From Nitrosospira sp. (GTDB lineage Bacteria > Pseudomonadota > Gammaproteobacteria > Burkholderiales > Nitrosomonadaceae): a stretch of DNA of 6,526 nucleotides. Below the pieces are notes generated by a model that worked only from the letters and a program-made list of their open reading frames with translations, was not told the DNA's origin and made no database searches. This document shows, piece after piece, positions 1 to 6,195 of this stretch (position 1 is its first letter; every line of letters starts with the position of its first letter). The stretch lies in the NCBI GenBank assembly GCA_030453055.1, contig JAKDLC010000120.1, positions 1 through 6,526 on the forward strand, in the 5' to 3' direction. A program made the translations under genes and the position numbers.

Positions 1-1
1 C

Positions 2-1228
2 GGTGAAGTGGTCACTTACAATCCCTATCGCAAGAAATCGAATTTTGAATTGGCGCAGGTTGGGCAGATTCTTAAGCCGGGTTTTGCGCGAGTCGTACCG
101 CGGTGCGGACATTTTGGCGTATGCGGCGGATGCAGCCTGCAACACATGGACGCTCGCGCCCAAGTAGCGGCGAAACAGCGTATTCTGGAAGACAATCTCA
201 AGCATATCGGCAAGGTCAAGCCCGAATTGATACTGCCGGCGGTATATGGAGCAGCCTGGGGCTATCGCTATCGCGCGCGGTTATCGGTGCGCTACGTCGC
301 GAAGAAAGGCGGGGTTCTGGTGGGCTTTCACGAAAAGCGCAGCAGCTTTGTCGCCGACATGCGGGCCTGTGAAGTCATGCCCTCGCGTATTTCGGCGCTT
401 ATCATGCCATTACGGGCATTGGTAGGCAGTCTATCCATTCGTGACCGGGTCCCGCAGATCGAGGTGTCGTTGGGTGAGGACGTGGATGTGCTGGTATTGC
501 GCATCCTGGCGTCACTTACCCCACAGGACGAAACATCACTCAAGATTTTCGCCGATCAACATCGCATCCAGTTTTTCCTGCAGCCCGGCGGCCGTCCGGA
601 GACGGCCTATCCGTTTTATCCGGAAAACGCGCCGGAATTGACTTACACCCTGCCGGAATTCGATATCGTCCTGCCGTTTCATCCTGCCGAATTTACCCAG
701 GTCAACCCCGCCATGAACCGGGTGCTGGTCAGGCGCGCGCTGAGCCTCCTCGATCCGCAGCCGGGGGAACGCATCGCGGATTTATTCTGCGGATTGGGGA
801 ATTTCACCCTGCCGATCGCGCGGCGTGGCGCGCATGTCGTAGGTTACGAAGGAAGCGCAGGCGTGGTACGGCGGGCAGGGGAGAACTCGAAACGAAACGG
901 GCTTGCGCGTAATACGCAATTCATCGAAGGCGACCTGTTTGCAATAAACGCGGCGTGGATGCAAGGGCAGGGGCATGTCGACAAAATGCTGATTGATCCA
1001 CCGCGTGAGGGGGCAATCGCTGCGGTCAATTCCCTGGGAGAAGGAAGCGCCATGCCCTCGCGCATTGTTTACGTATCCTGCAACCCGGCGACGCTGGCCC
1101 GTGATGCGGGCGTGCTGGCGCATACGAAAGGGTATATGTTAAAGGCAGCGGGCGTAGTCAATATGTTTCCGCACACCGCGCATGTCGAATCCATTGCGCT
1201 GTTTGAGAAAGCCGCTATAGAGAAATAA
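2..1228 (+). CDS. rlmD: 23S rRNA (uracil-1939-C5)-methyltransferase RlmD, 5' end outside the window
   Basis: RlmD (formerly RumA) transfers a methyl group from SAM to C5 of U1939 in 23S rRNA. Four cysteines fit the family's [4Fe-4S] ligands: a C-x5-C-x2-C set at nt 104-106, 122-124 and 131-133 (context [11 protein letters not shown]), and a fourth at 368-370. The FTQVNPAMN motif is followed by the SAM-binding [11 protein letters not shown] motif near 784-816. The catalytic cysteine lies in [12 protein letters not shown] (codon 1079-1081), and the C-terminal HVE motif supplies the likely general base. The reading frame is open to the window edge. The first visible residues ([12 protein letters not shown]) look like the end of the N-terminal TRAM RNA-binding domain, so the GTG at 8 is probably internal and the true start lies upstream. 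The gene ends with TAA just before a strong terminator and converges on the YccA-like gene. Domain logic is complete apart from the missing N-terminus, and nothing suggests decay. Assignment to RlmD rather than to the related RlmC or TrmA rests on the iron-sulfur motif plus the TRAM-like start. Confidence 0.93.
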   Translation, partial: GEVVTYNPYRKKSNFELAQVGQILKPGFARVVPRCGHFGVCGGCSLQHMDARAQVAAKQRILEDNLKHIGKVKPELILPAVYGAAWGYRYRARLSVRYVAKKGGVLVGFHEKRSSFVADMRACEVMPSRISALIMPLRALVGSLSIRDRVPQIEVSLGEDVDVLVLRILASLTPQDETSLKIFADQHRIQFFLQPGGRPETAYPFYPENAPELTYTLPEFDIVLPFHPAEFTQVNPAMNRVLVRRALSLLDPQPGERIADLFCGLGNFTLPIARRGAHVVGYEGSAGVVRRAGENSKRNGLARNTQFIEGDLFAINAAWMQGQGHVDKMLIDPPREGAIAAVNSLGEGSAMPSRIVYVSCNPATLARDAGVLAHTKGYMLKAAGVVNMFPHTAHVESIALFEKAAIEK

Positions 1229-1233
1229 GCACA

Positions 1234-1269
1234 AATGAAAAAGGGCGGCTACCGCCGCCCTTTTTCATT
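1234..1269. terminator. Bidirectional intrinsic terminator between rlmD and the yccA-like gene
   Basis: A perfect hairpin has arms 1234-1249 and 1254-1269 (16 bp) and a four-base loop TACC. The GC core GGGCGGC/GCCGCCC is flanked by five A on the left and five T on the right, so the transcript carries a U-tract after the GC stem on either strand. It lies 5 bp after the rlmD stop and 14 bp beyond the stop of the opposing gene, as expected for a shared terminator of convergent genes. Confidence 0.93.
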
Positions 1270-1283
1270 AGAATTTCCGATTG

Positions 1284-1979
1284 TCAGTCTCGTTCACCCG
1301 AGAATGCCAACAACAGATGCAGCAGGCTGGTGAAGAGGTTATAGAGGCTGAGATAAATACCCATCGTCGCCATTACATAGTTGGTTTCTCCGCCGTTGAC
1401 GATACGGCTCACGTCAAACAGAATGAAGCCGGAAAACAGCAGCACCGCAACCGCCGAGATGGCGAGAGAGGCTGCCGGTATGGCGAAAAACAGGTTGGCG
1501 ATGGACGCGATAATCAGCAGCACCAGTCCCACAAACAGGAAGTTCTGCATGAAGCCGAAATCCTTTTTCGTCACCGTCGCTATTCCTGCCAGGGTGAAGA
1601 AAATAATTCCGGTTCCCGCAGCGGCAGCCCCCACCAGTTGCGCACCATTCTTGAAATGAAGCGCGTATTGCAGCATGGGGCCTAACCACCAGCCGGCGAC
1701 AAACGTGAAGGTAAACAGCAAAACGATTCCCATCACGCTGTTGCGAGTAGCGCTGACGCCAAACAGCAATCCCATCATCACGGCCAGCATTACCAGCGGC
1801 CCCATGATCGGGGCTTGCGCAAGGAAAGCGAAGTTGGTGCTCATCCCGATCATCGCGCCGAACATGGTCGGGATCATGGTCAAGCCAAGCATCCAGTAGG
1901 TATTGCGCAGGACCTTGTTGCGAACAACAGCCAGCCCCGTTTGCGCGGTCGAGCCAGAATATCGTAGTTCAGGTTGCAT
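1284..1979 (-). CDS. Bax inhibitor-1/YccA family inner-membrane protein
   Basis: The 231-residue protein has about seven hydrophobic helices (roughly residues 30-48, 50-75, 80-102, 114-134, 146-168, 172-190 and 204-226) and a short charged C-terminus (SGERD). The family signature is at residues 188-217: FDVSRIVNGGETNY followed by a helix containing GIYLSLYNLF. These segments, and the N-terminal KVLRNTYW, closely resemble what I know of E. coli YccA, which binds and modulates the membrane protease FtsH. Other members of the superfamily act as pH-dependent calcium leak channels. In the last helix the position that is Asp in many calcium-leak members (LYLDxxNLF) is Ser here, as in YccA, so a YccA-like role is more likely than a calcium leak. 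The ATG at 1979-1977 is preceded on its strand by AAGGAG (1990-1985), five bases from the start, so the start is well supported. The gene is monocistronic, convergent with rlmD, and preceded by a duplicated 14-bp motif. Family is sure; FtsH interaction is inference. Confidence 0.92.
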   Translation of the reverse strand: MQPELRYSGSTAQTGLAVVRNKVLRNTYWMLGLTMIPTMFGAMIGMSTNFAFLAQAPIMGPLVMLAVMMGLLFGVSATRNSVMGIVLLFTFTFVAGWWLGPMLQYALHFKNGAQLVGAAAAGTGIIFFTLAGIATVTKKDFGFMQNFLFVGLVLLIIASIANLFFAIPAASLAISAVAVLLFSGFILFDVSRIVNGGETNYVMATMGIYLSLYNLFTSLLHLLLAFSGERD

Positions 1980-1995
1980 GACGTCTCCTTGGTTG

Positions 1996-2029
1996 ACGAA
2001 CTATACAGTAGTTTTACGAACTATACAGT
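1996..2029. repeat. 14-bp direct repeat with 20-bp period upstream of the yccA-like gene
   Basis: ACGAACTATACAGT occurs perfectly at 1996-2009 and again at 2016-2029, separated by AGTTTT. Read on the minus strand, each copy contains TATAGT, a good sigma-70 -10 hexamer (2005-2000 and 2025-2020), but no matching -35 hexamer stands about 17 bp upstream of either. Each copy also contains the near-palindrome ACTATACAGT (ACT...AGT half-sites). The proximal copy ends six bases from the Shine-Dalgarno sequence. It could be a pair of operator sites on the same helix face, a duplicated -10 region, or a simple duplication. The repeat is certain; its function is not known. Confidence 0.85.
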
Positions 2030-2112
2030 GCATAAGACTACGCATATTTAGGAAAAGTTGCAATATCAACGTCGAAAGAGGGGTCTTGCTGGCAAAATCG
2101 GGCTTAAAAAGG

Positions 2113-2118
2113 TATGAT
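2113..2118 (+). promoter_or_regulatory. Candidate -10 element of the tRNA-Ser gene
   Basis: TATGAT stands 15 bp before the tRNA and is followed by a GC-rich discriminator (CCGCCC at 2121-2126), a pattern seen at stringently controlled tRNA promoters. The best -35 match, TTGCTG at 2086-2091, leaves a 21-bp spacer, which is longer than usual, so the -35 assignment is open. Confidence 0.35.
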
Positions 2119-2133
2119 TTCCGCCCTGTATCA

Positions 2134-2223
2134 GGAGGCGTGGCCGAGCGGTTTAAGGCAGCAGTCTTGAAAACTGCCGTAGGGGCGACTCTACCGTGAG
2201 TTCGAATCTCACCGCCTCCGCCA
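2134..2223 (+). tRNA. tRNA-Ser, anticodon UGA
   Basis: A full class II tRNA of 90 nt reads UCA serine codons (and probably other UCN codons after wobble modification). The acceptor stem GGAGGCG (2134-2140) pairs perfectly with CGCCTCC (2213-2219). The discriminator is G, as seryl-tRNA synthetase prefers, and CCA is encoded at 2221-2223. The anticodon stem GCAGT/ACTGC (2161-2165/2173-2177) encloses the loop CTTGAAA with anticodon TGA at 2168-2170. The T arm is GTGAG-TTCGAAT-CTCAC (2196-2212). A long variable arm (2178-2195), with GTAG/CTAC pairing, is diagnostic of tRNA-Ser or tRNA-Leu and fits Ser with this anticodon. No U-tract terminator follows directly. Confidence 0.97.
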
Positions 2224-2239
2224 GGGAATCCCCTACAAG

Positions 2240-2347
2240 CTCAGTAATATTATGCTTGCGGCAGATATTTCGGATGACCGCGCCATGAGTTTCCGTTTCA
2301 CGCGAAATCTCAATGATTTTCCCTTCACTCTCTCAAGAAACACACAT
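2240..2347 (-). pseudogene. Relic of an IS3-family transposase OrfA (N-terminal helix-turn-helix part)
   Basis: Reading the minus strand from 2332 down to 2240 gives 31 uninterrupted codons that include GKIIEISRETETHG and end in IRNICRKHNITE. The CRKHNI-x-E segment preceded by KIIEI is typical of the small helix-turn-helix OrfA of IS3-type elements, where it normally continues as a TFYxW-type sequence. Here the similarity stops abruptly at 2240, 17 bp from the tRNA 3' end. In the same frame upstream is an ATG (2347-2345), but a TGA at 2335-2333 interrupts the two. No OrfB, no terminal inverted repeats and no target duplication are visible. I read it as a decayed fragment of an insertion sequence. 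The translation is direct; the family assignment is from recognition of the motif in a short stretch and is moderately sure. Confidence 0.55.
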
Positions 2348-2573
2348 TAGCTTATTGATTTAACTTGATATCGCAAATGGCATATGAGATTGATATTGCT
2401 TTAAGTGATTTACCGGTCACCAAAACCGTGAAATCAAGGCTTAAAAGATTTTATTTCCTCGACCTCCCGCAATGTGTGGCGTCCCACATACAAGCCTTTT
2501 CGCCCCGGATAGTATCTGGTTAGTGGTTTTGGCGGCGACTGGAGGCGGCATAAACCGGAATCAGGAGAAAAAA
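2348..2573. other. Non-coding stretch ahead of the crystallin-like gene
   Basis: This 226-bp stretch is AT-richer in its first half. It contains an imperfect inverted repeat (2407-2417 with 2425-2435, two mismatches, seven-base loop) and a small TGTGG/CCACA hairpin near 2475-2488. A 48-codon open frame at 2377-2523 has no ribosome binding site and no recognisable similarity. No promoter with acceptable hexamers and spacing stood out, although several TTGAT(A/T) motifs occur (for example 2354-2359, 2365-2370 and 2390-2395). Its left part may belong to the eroded insertion sequence. Confidence 0.4.
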
Positions 2574-3032
2574 ATGGGACGAACCGGAATGGCGGCAGTT
2601 TTGCTGACATATATATGTGCGCTTGGAATGAATACAGCGGCCACCGCTCAGGAACAAGACCAAGCCAGAAAAAAGGACAAAAACGATACCCTGGCGCCGA
2701 CTATTCTGTTGGCGCCACCCATTATCGCAGCCGACGCCAAATTGGCGGGCGGATGCTGGGCTAAGCTCTATACTGCCGAGAACTATCAGGGCGACGTGCT
2801 TTCGCTTGTGGGTCCGGTCGACGTTCCCGATGCACGCGTAGGAGCTTTGGATTGGGGCCGTAAATACGATAGCGTGATCATGGGACCAATTGCGACCCTG
2901 ATGGTTTACAATAACCAACTCTATCTGAACAGATCCGCGGCCTTTACACCCGGTCAGCGCGTGCCTGATCTTGATAAAGAACTCGGTTTTTTCGAGAATA
3001 TCGAGTCGCTCAAGGTTTCTTGTACAGAATAA
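2574..3032 (+). CDS. Small exported beta/gamma-crystallin-like protein
   Basis: The chosen ATG gives 152 residues and is preceded by AGGAG at 2563-2567 with a six-base spacer. A longer in-frame ATG at 2472 has no such site and would bury the signal peptide. Residues 1-25 look like a Sec signal peptide: basic start, hydrophobic AAVLLTYICALGM, and ATA-Q as the likely cleavage site. A charged linker (26-38) and a hydrophobic segment (40-53) follow. The domain at 60-150 has the crystallin-type Greek-key pattern: an aromatic residue, then NYQG (LYTAENYQGDVLSL, 65-78), a KYDSVIMG strand, and a second half starting at LMVYNNQLY (109-117) and ending FFENIESLKVSC (139-150). Cys61 and Cys150 bracket the domain and could form a disulfide in the periplasm or outside the cell. 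Canonical calcium-binding (N/D)(N/D)xx(S/T)S motifs are not clear, so calcium binding is doubtful. No neighbour points to a role. The beta/gamma-crystallin label comes from motif recognition; function is unknown. Confidence 0.8.
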   Translation: MGRTGMAAVLLTYICALGMNTAATAQEQDQARKKDKNDTLAPTILLAPPIIAADAKLAGGCWAKLYTAENYQGDVLSLVGPVDVPDARVGALDWGRKYDSVIMGPIATLMVYNNQLYLNRSAAFTPGQRVPDLDKELGFFENIESLKVSCTE

Positions 3033-3303
3033 GCGAGAAGTAAGTGACATTCGGGTTAGACCGTTCGCAGTAACAGCAGTAAGTCTAGCGGGATCAATGA
3101 CTAACGGTTATCGCCTAATCTTGCCCAACTCACCATCTTTATTCGGGTGTTATCCCAATCTCCACTATACGATGCAGATAAGAAGATGGCGCGTCATTAT
3201 ATTTCTTAATTAACGTGATTCACTACTAGGATAATTCAGCTTCTTAATATCCGCGTAATTTGATATCCTACAGGCCTTTTCAGACTATAGGCGGCCGGAC
3301 AAC
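3033..3303. other. Intergenic region between the crystallin-like gene and metK
   Basis: The 271 bp are AT-richer than the genes and have no convincing open frame. I see no clear terminator for the crystallin-like gene. Near the right end are TTGATA (3260-3265) and ACTATA/GACTAT (3283-3289) with a 17-18 bp gap, a weak sigma-70-like pair that would give metK a leader of only a few bases. A seven-base inverted repeat TAGGATA/TATCCTA (3227-3233 and 3264-3270) overlaps the -35-like element. I could not match the leader to any known SAM riboswitch class by eye. Confidence 0.4.
3227..3270. repeat. Inverted repeat in the metK leader overlapping a -35-like hexamer
   Basis: TAGGATA (3227-3233) is the exact reverse complement of TATCCTA (3264-3270), with 30 bases between. 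An additional TATCC lies at 3248-3252. The right arm overlaps TTGATA (3260-3265). It may be an operator or part of RNA structure; chance is not excluded for seven bases in AT-rich DNA. Confidence 0.35.
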
Positions 3304-4485
3304 ATGAGCGAATATCTTTTTACTTCCGAATCCGTGTCTGAAGGTCACCCCGACAAGGTGGCCGATCAGATTTCCGATTCAATCCTCGATGCCATCCTGG
3401 CGCAGGATCCCAACGCTCGGGTAGCCTGCGAGACGCTGTGCAGTACCGGTCTGATCGTTATGTCGGGTGAAATTACCACCGGGGCCAACGTCGATTATAT
3501 GCAAGTCGCGCGCGCGGCCGTCAAGCGCATTGGTTACAACAGTTCCGATATCGGTTTTGACTACCATACCTGCGCGGTGCTGACCGCTTTCAACAAGCAG
3601 TCTCCCGATATCGCCCAGGGCGTCAATCGCGCCAAGGAAGAGGAAATGGATCAGGGAGCAGGCGATCAGGGACTCATGTTTGGCTACGCCTGCGACGAGA
3701 CGCCGCAATTAATGCCGATGCCGATCTACTATGCCCATCGCTTGATGGAGCGGCAAGCGGAGCTGAGAAAAGACGGTCGTCTGCCGTGGCTGCGTCCGGA
3801 CGCAAAGTCCCAGGTGTCCGTGCGCTATCTCAATGGTAGGCCGCAGCGTATTGAAACGGTGGTGATATCCACCCAGCACCATCCGGATATTCCTTACGCG
3901 GAACTGAACGAAGCGATAATCGAGGAGATTGTTAAACCCGTACTCCCGAAAAATATGCTGAACGGTGAAACTCGCTACATGATCAACCCCACCGGGCGGT
4001 TCGTGGTAGGCGGGCCAATGGGCGACTGCGGGTTGACCGGTCGCAAGATCATCGTGGACAGTTATGGCGGTACGGCGCACCACGGCGGTGGCGCTTTCTC
4101 CGGCAAGGATCCCTCCAAGGTAGACCGCTCGGCGGCCTATGCCGGACGATATGTGGCCAAGAACATCGTTGCGGCCGGTATCGCCAGCCGATGCGAAGTG
4201 CAGATCGCCTACGCCATTGGCGTGGCGCGCCCAGTCTCACTGATGGTCGACACGTTCGGAACGGGAAAAATTTCCGACGATAAAATTGCAAGGCTGATCG
4301 AGCGGCATTTCGATTTGCGTCCGCGTGCTATTATTCATACGCTTAATCTACTGCGTCCGATTTACGAAAAAACCGCCGCTTATGGCCATTTCGGCCGGGA
4401 TGAACCGGAGTTCACCTGGGAGGCCACCGACAAAGCCGCGCGGCTTCGCGCCGATGCGGGAATAGAGGTCGCGGTAGAGGCATAG
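3304..4485 (+). CDS. metK: S-adenosylmethionine synthetase (methionine adenosyltransferase)
   Basis: MetK makes SAM from methionine and ATP in the cytoplasm, releasing phosphate and pyrophosphate. The 393-residue product is full length for bacteria (usually about 380-395). The ATP-site GHPDK motif is at residues 14-18. The family hexapeptide GAGDQG is at 118-123. The central INPTGRF-to-VDSYGG block is present, and the phosphate-binding loop GGGAFSGKD is at 261-269. The C-terminal YGHFGR motif lies near 361-366. The ATG at 3304 gives the standard N-terminus ([18 protein letters not shown]), so the start is secure. The ribosome binding site is weak: only GGCCGGA at 3293-3299 resembles one. The gene heads the metK-riboswitch-ahcY-metF cluster, with no terminator before the riboswitch, so read-through into ahcY is plausible. 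No oddities in the coding sequence. Confidence 0.98.
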   Translation: MSEYLFTSESVSEGHPDKVADQISDSILDAILAQDPNARVACETLCSTGLIVMSGEITTGANVDYMQVARAAVKRIGYNSSDIGFDYHTCAVLTAFNKQSPDIAQGVNRAKEEEMDQGAGDQGLMFGYACDETPQLMPMPIYYAHRLMERQAELRKDGRLPWLRPDAKSQVSVRYLNGRPQRIETVVISTQHHPDIPYAELNEAIIEEIVKPVLPKNMLNGETRYMINPTGRFVVGGPMGDCGLTGRKIIVDSYGGTAHHGGGAFSGKDPSKVDRSAAYAGRYVAKNIVAAGIASRCEVQIAYAIGVARPVSLMVDTFGTGKISDDKIARLIERHFDLRPRAIIHTLNLLRPIYEKTAAYGHFGRDEPEFTWEATDKAARLRADAGIEVAVEA

Positions 4486-4520
4486 GCGATAACCGTTACC
4501 GGTTCAAGTTCAACCCCTCT

Positions 4521-4592
4521 CCGGCTGAGGAGCGCTGCAACGGGCATGGTCCCGCGAGGCTCGGCCGGGAAGGATCGTAACAACGGCGCTCG
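4521..4592 (+). promoter_or_regulatory. SAH riboswitch controlling ahcY
   Basis: The sequence matches the S-adenosylhomocysteine riboswitch in primary and secondary structure. Stem P1 pairs 4521-4529 with 4560-4568 (9 bp, one G-U). Stem P2 pairs CGGG 4541-4544 with CCCG 4551-4554. The conserved stretch GAGGAGCGCTGCAACGGG lies between the P1 5' strand and P2. The pseudoknot pairs GAGCGC at 4530-4535 with GCGCTC at 4586-4591, extendable to eight pairs with 4536-4537 and 4584-4585. GAGGCTCGG at 4556-4564 completes the conserved core. In known members SAH binding raises expression of SAH-recycling genes, and this element lies 24 bp before the ahcY start. Expression platform: the Shine-Dalgarno GGAGA (4604-4608) is complementary to TCTCC (4518-4522), which overlaps P1, suggesting translational control. 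That last point is inference. Confidence 0.93.
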
Positions 4593-4616
4593 TTCATTTT
4601 TCAGGAGATTTGTTCC

Positions 4617-6098
4617 ATGAACGCTGTGCTAAGTTCTGCATCTACCCCTGCTGCATCTACCCCCCCCACTACGCTGGCGAGTAACGAATTCACCGATTAT
4701 AAAGTCGCCGATATGTCCTTGGCGGGGTGGGGGCGCAAGGAAATCGCCATCGCCGAAACCGAGATGCCCGGCTTGATGGCGCTACGCGAGGAGTACGGAG
4801 CCGGGAAGCCTCTGGCGGGCGCGCGCATCGCCGGTTCCCTTCACATGACCATCCAGACGGCGGTATTGATTGAAACCCTCATCGAGTTAGGCGCGGAAGT
4901 ACGCTGGGCTTCGTGCAATATTTTTTCCACCCAGGACCATGCAGCGGCAGCCATCGCAGCGGCAGGCATTCCGGTGTTTGCTTACAAGGGCGAGTCGCTG
5001 GATGAGTATTGGGACTATACCCATCGTCTTTTCGAGTGGTCCGGTGACGCGAAATCGAGCACGGGCAGCGCGCCCAATATGATTCTGGACGATGGCGGCG
5101 ACGCAACGCTGCTGATCATCCTTGGCAGCAGGGCGGAAAAAGATCTCTCGGTCATAGCCAATCCCGCCAATGAGGAAGAACAAGCCCTGTTCGGGGCGAT
5201 CAAAAAAAGATTGAGCGCCCAACCTGGCTGGTATTCCGGCAAACTCGCCAATATCCGCGGCGTGACAGAGGAAACCACCACCGGCGTCCACCGCTTGTAC
5301 GAAATGGAAAAAAAAGGCGAGTTGCCGTTCCCGGCGTTCAACGTCAACGATTCGGTCACCAAGTCCAAGTTCGACAATCTTTACGGTTGCCGCGAGTCGC
5401 TGGTGGACGGTATCAAGCGCGCCACCGACGTGATGATCGCCGGCAAGATTGCGCTGGTGTGCGGCTATGGCGACGTCGGCAAGGGCTGCGCCCAATCCCT
5501 GCGTGGTTTGGGGGCGACTGTGTGGATCACCGAGATAGATCCGATTTGCGCGCTGCAAGCGGCAATGGAAGGCTATCGTGTCGTCGCCATGGATGAAGTC
5601 TGCGATCAGCCAGACATTTTCGTTACCGCCACCGGCAATCTGCGCGTCATTACCCATGACCACATGCTGAGAATGAAAGACCAGGCCATCGTGTGCAACA
5701 TCGGCCATTTCGATTCCGAAATAGACATTGCCTCCGTCCAGAAATACCCATGGGAAAACATCAAGCCACAGGTGGATCACGTCATTTTTCCGACAGGCCG
5801 CCGCATCATTGTACTGGCGCAGGGACGCCTGGTGAATCTGGGTTGCGCCACCGGCCACCCCTCGTTTGTCATGTCCAGTTCATTTACCAATCAGGTGCTG
5901 GCGCAAATGGAGCTCTGGCAAAATGGCGCCGGCTACGAAAAGAACGTCTATGTGCTACCCAAACACCTGGACGAAAAAGTGGCGCGGCTGCATATCAAAA
6001 AGCTGGGCGTCAAACTTACGGAGCTAACCGACGAGCAGGCGGAATATCTGAATCTGGATAAAAACGGACCCTACAAGCCGGCGATGTATCGGTACTGA
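4617..6098 (+). CDS. ahcY: Adenosylhomocysteinase (S-adenosyl-L-homocysteine hydrolase)
   Basis: AhcY reversibly splits SAH into homocysteine and adenosine, relieving product inhibition of methyltransferases; it works as a cytosolic NAD-dependent tetramer. Of 493 residues, the substrate-site motifs are GSLHMT (73-78), ILDDGGD (156-162), EETTTGVH (218-225) and [12 protein letters not shown] (242-253), with Lys249 and Asp253 matching the catalytic Lys and Asp of the human enzyme. The NAD-binding loop GYGDVGKG is at 283-290, and the protein ends KPAMYRY, the usual C-terminal tail that reaches into the neighbouring subunit. The roughly 40-residue insert found in many bacterial enzymes is present (about 165-205). 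AGGAG at 4603-4607 is nine bases before the ATG. The N-terminus has a low-complexity Ala/Ser/Thr/Pro extension (residues 6-21) that appears longer than in relatives I recall. It is encoded by a 13-bp repeat and a run of eight C. Expression is very probably set by the SAH riboswitch immediately upstream. Confidence 0.98.
   Translation: MNAVLSSASTPAASTPPTTLASNEFTDYKVADMSLAGWGRKEIAIAETEMPGLMALREEYGAGKPLAGARIAGSLHMTIQTAVLIETLIELGAEVRWASCNIFSTQDHAAAAIAAAGIPVFAYKGESLDEYWDYTHRLFEWSGDAKSSTGSAPNMILDDGGDATLLIILGSRAEKDLSVIANPANEEEQALFGAIKKRLSAQPGWYSGKLANIRGVTEETTTGVHRLYEMEKKGELPFPAFNVNDSVTKSKFDNLYGCRESLVDGIKRATDVMIAGKIALVCGYGDVGKGCAQSLRGLGATVWITEIDPICALQAAMEGYRVVAMDEVCDQPDIFVTATGNLRVITHDHMLRMKDQAIVCNIGHFDSEIDIASVQKYPWENIKPQVDHVIFPTGRRIIVLAQGRLVNLGCATGHPSFVMSSSFTNQVLAQMELWQNGAGYEKNVYVLPKHLDEKVARLHIKKLGVKLTELTDEQAEYLNLDKNGPYKPAMYRY
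4636..4667 (+). repeat. 13-bp direct repeat and C8 tract in the 5' coding part of ahcY
   Basis: CTGCATCTACCCC occurs at 4636-4648 and 4651-4663, a 15-bp in-frame period that duplicates an Ala-Ser-Thr-Pro unit. The second copy runs into eight consecutive C (4660-4667). The repeat accounts for the low-complexity N-terminal extension of AhcY. Confidence 0.85.
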
Positions 6099-6124
6099 TA
6101 CTTCCGGATTCCGGAGCGTGCGAA

Positions 6125-6160
6125 GAAGAGTAAAAGGGGCTAACTTCCCCTTTTATCTTC
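6125..6160 (+). terminator. Terminator-like hairpin between ahcY and metF
   Basis: TAAAAGGGG (6131-6139) pairs perfectly with CCCCTTTTA (6147-6155) around a seven-base loop. With G6130 bulged, five more pairs form (6125-6129 with 6156-6160). The A-tract, GC and T-tract layout is that of an intrinsic terminator, but the four-T run is followed by ATCTTCT rather than more T, so termination may be incomplete. It starts 27 bp after the ahcY stop. Confidence 0.7.
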
Positions 6161-6174
6161 TCTGAATCTCCGTG

Positions 6175-6194
6175 GTTGGTGCAAGTTGGTGCAA
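6175..6194. repeat. Perfect 10-bp tandem duplication just before metF
   Basis: GTTGGTGCAA is present twice head to tail (6175-6184 and 6185-6194), ending one base before the metF ATG. It occupies the place where a Shine-Dalgarno sequence should be. Confidence 0.9.
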
Positions 6195-6195
6195 G

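Noticed and set aside
1281..1685. Plus-strand open frames across the yccA-like gene
   Set aside because: They are low-complexity Gln/His/Arg-rich shadows of a clearly coding membrane protein on the other strand.
2091..2110. Sigma-54-like TGGCAAAA motif before tRNA-Ser
   Set aside because: The -12 GC element is absent at the required distance, and tRNA genes are normally served by sigma-70.
2223..2234. AGGG/CCCT hairpin after tRNA-Ser as its terminator
   Set aside because: Only four pairs, part of it is the encoded CCA end, and no T run follows.
2377..2523. 48-codon plus-strand open frame starting ATG at 2377
   Set aside because: No Shine-Dalgarno sequence, no recognisable similarity or domain pattern, and it lies in AT-rich DNA next to an IS relic; most likely chance.
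2472..2573. Upstream in-frame ATG giving a longer crystallin-like protein
   Set aside because: No ribosome binding site there, and the extension would place the signal peptide internally. The ATG at 2574 has AGGAG at proper spacing.
4491..4515. Small hairpins AACCG/CGGTT and GGTT/AACC after metK as a terminator
   Set aside because: Stems are only 4-5 bp, are mutually exclusive, and have no U-tract; not enough for a terminator call.
4887..5858. 323-codon minus-strand open frame opposite ahcY
   Set aside because: It is antisense to a gene with all catalytic motifs, its protein has no family features, and long antisense frames are common opposite GC-rich genes.
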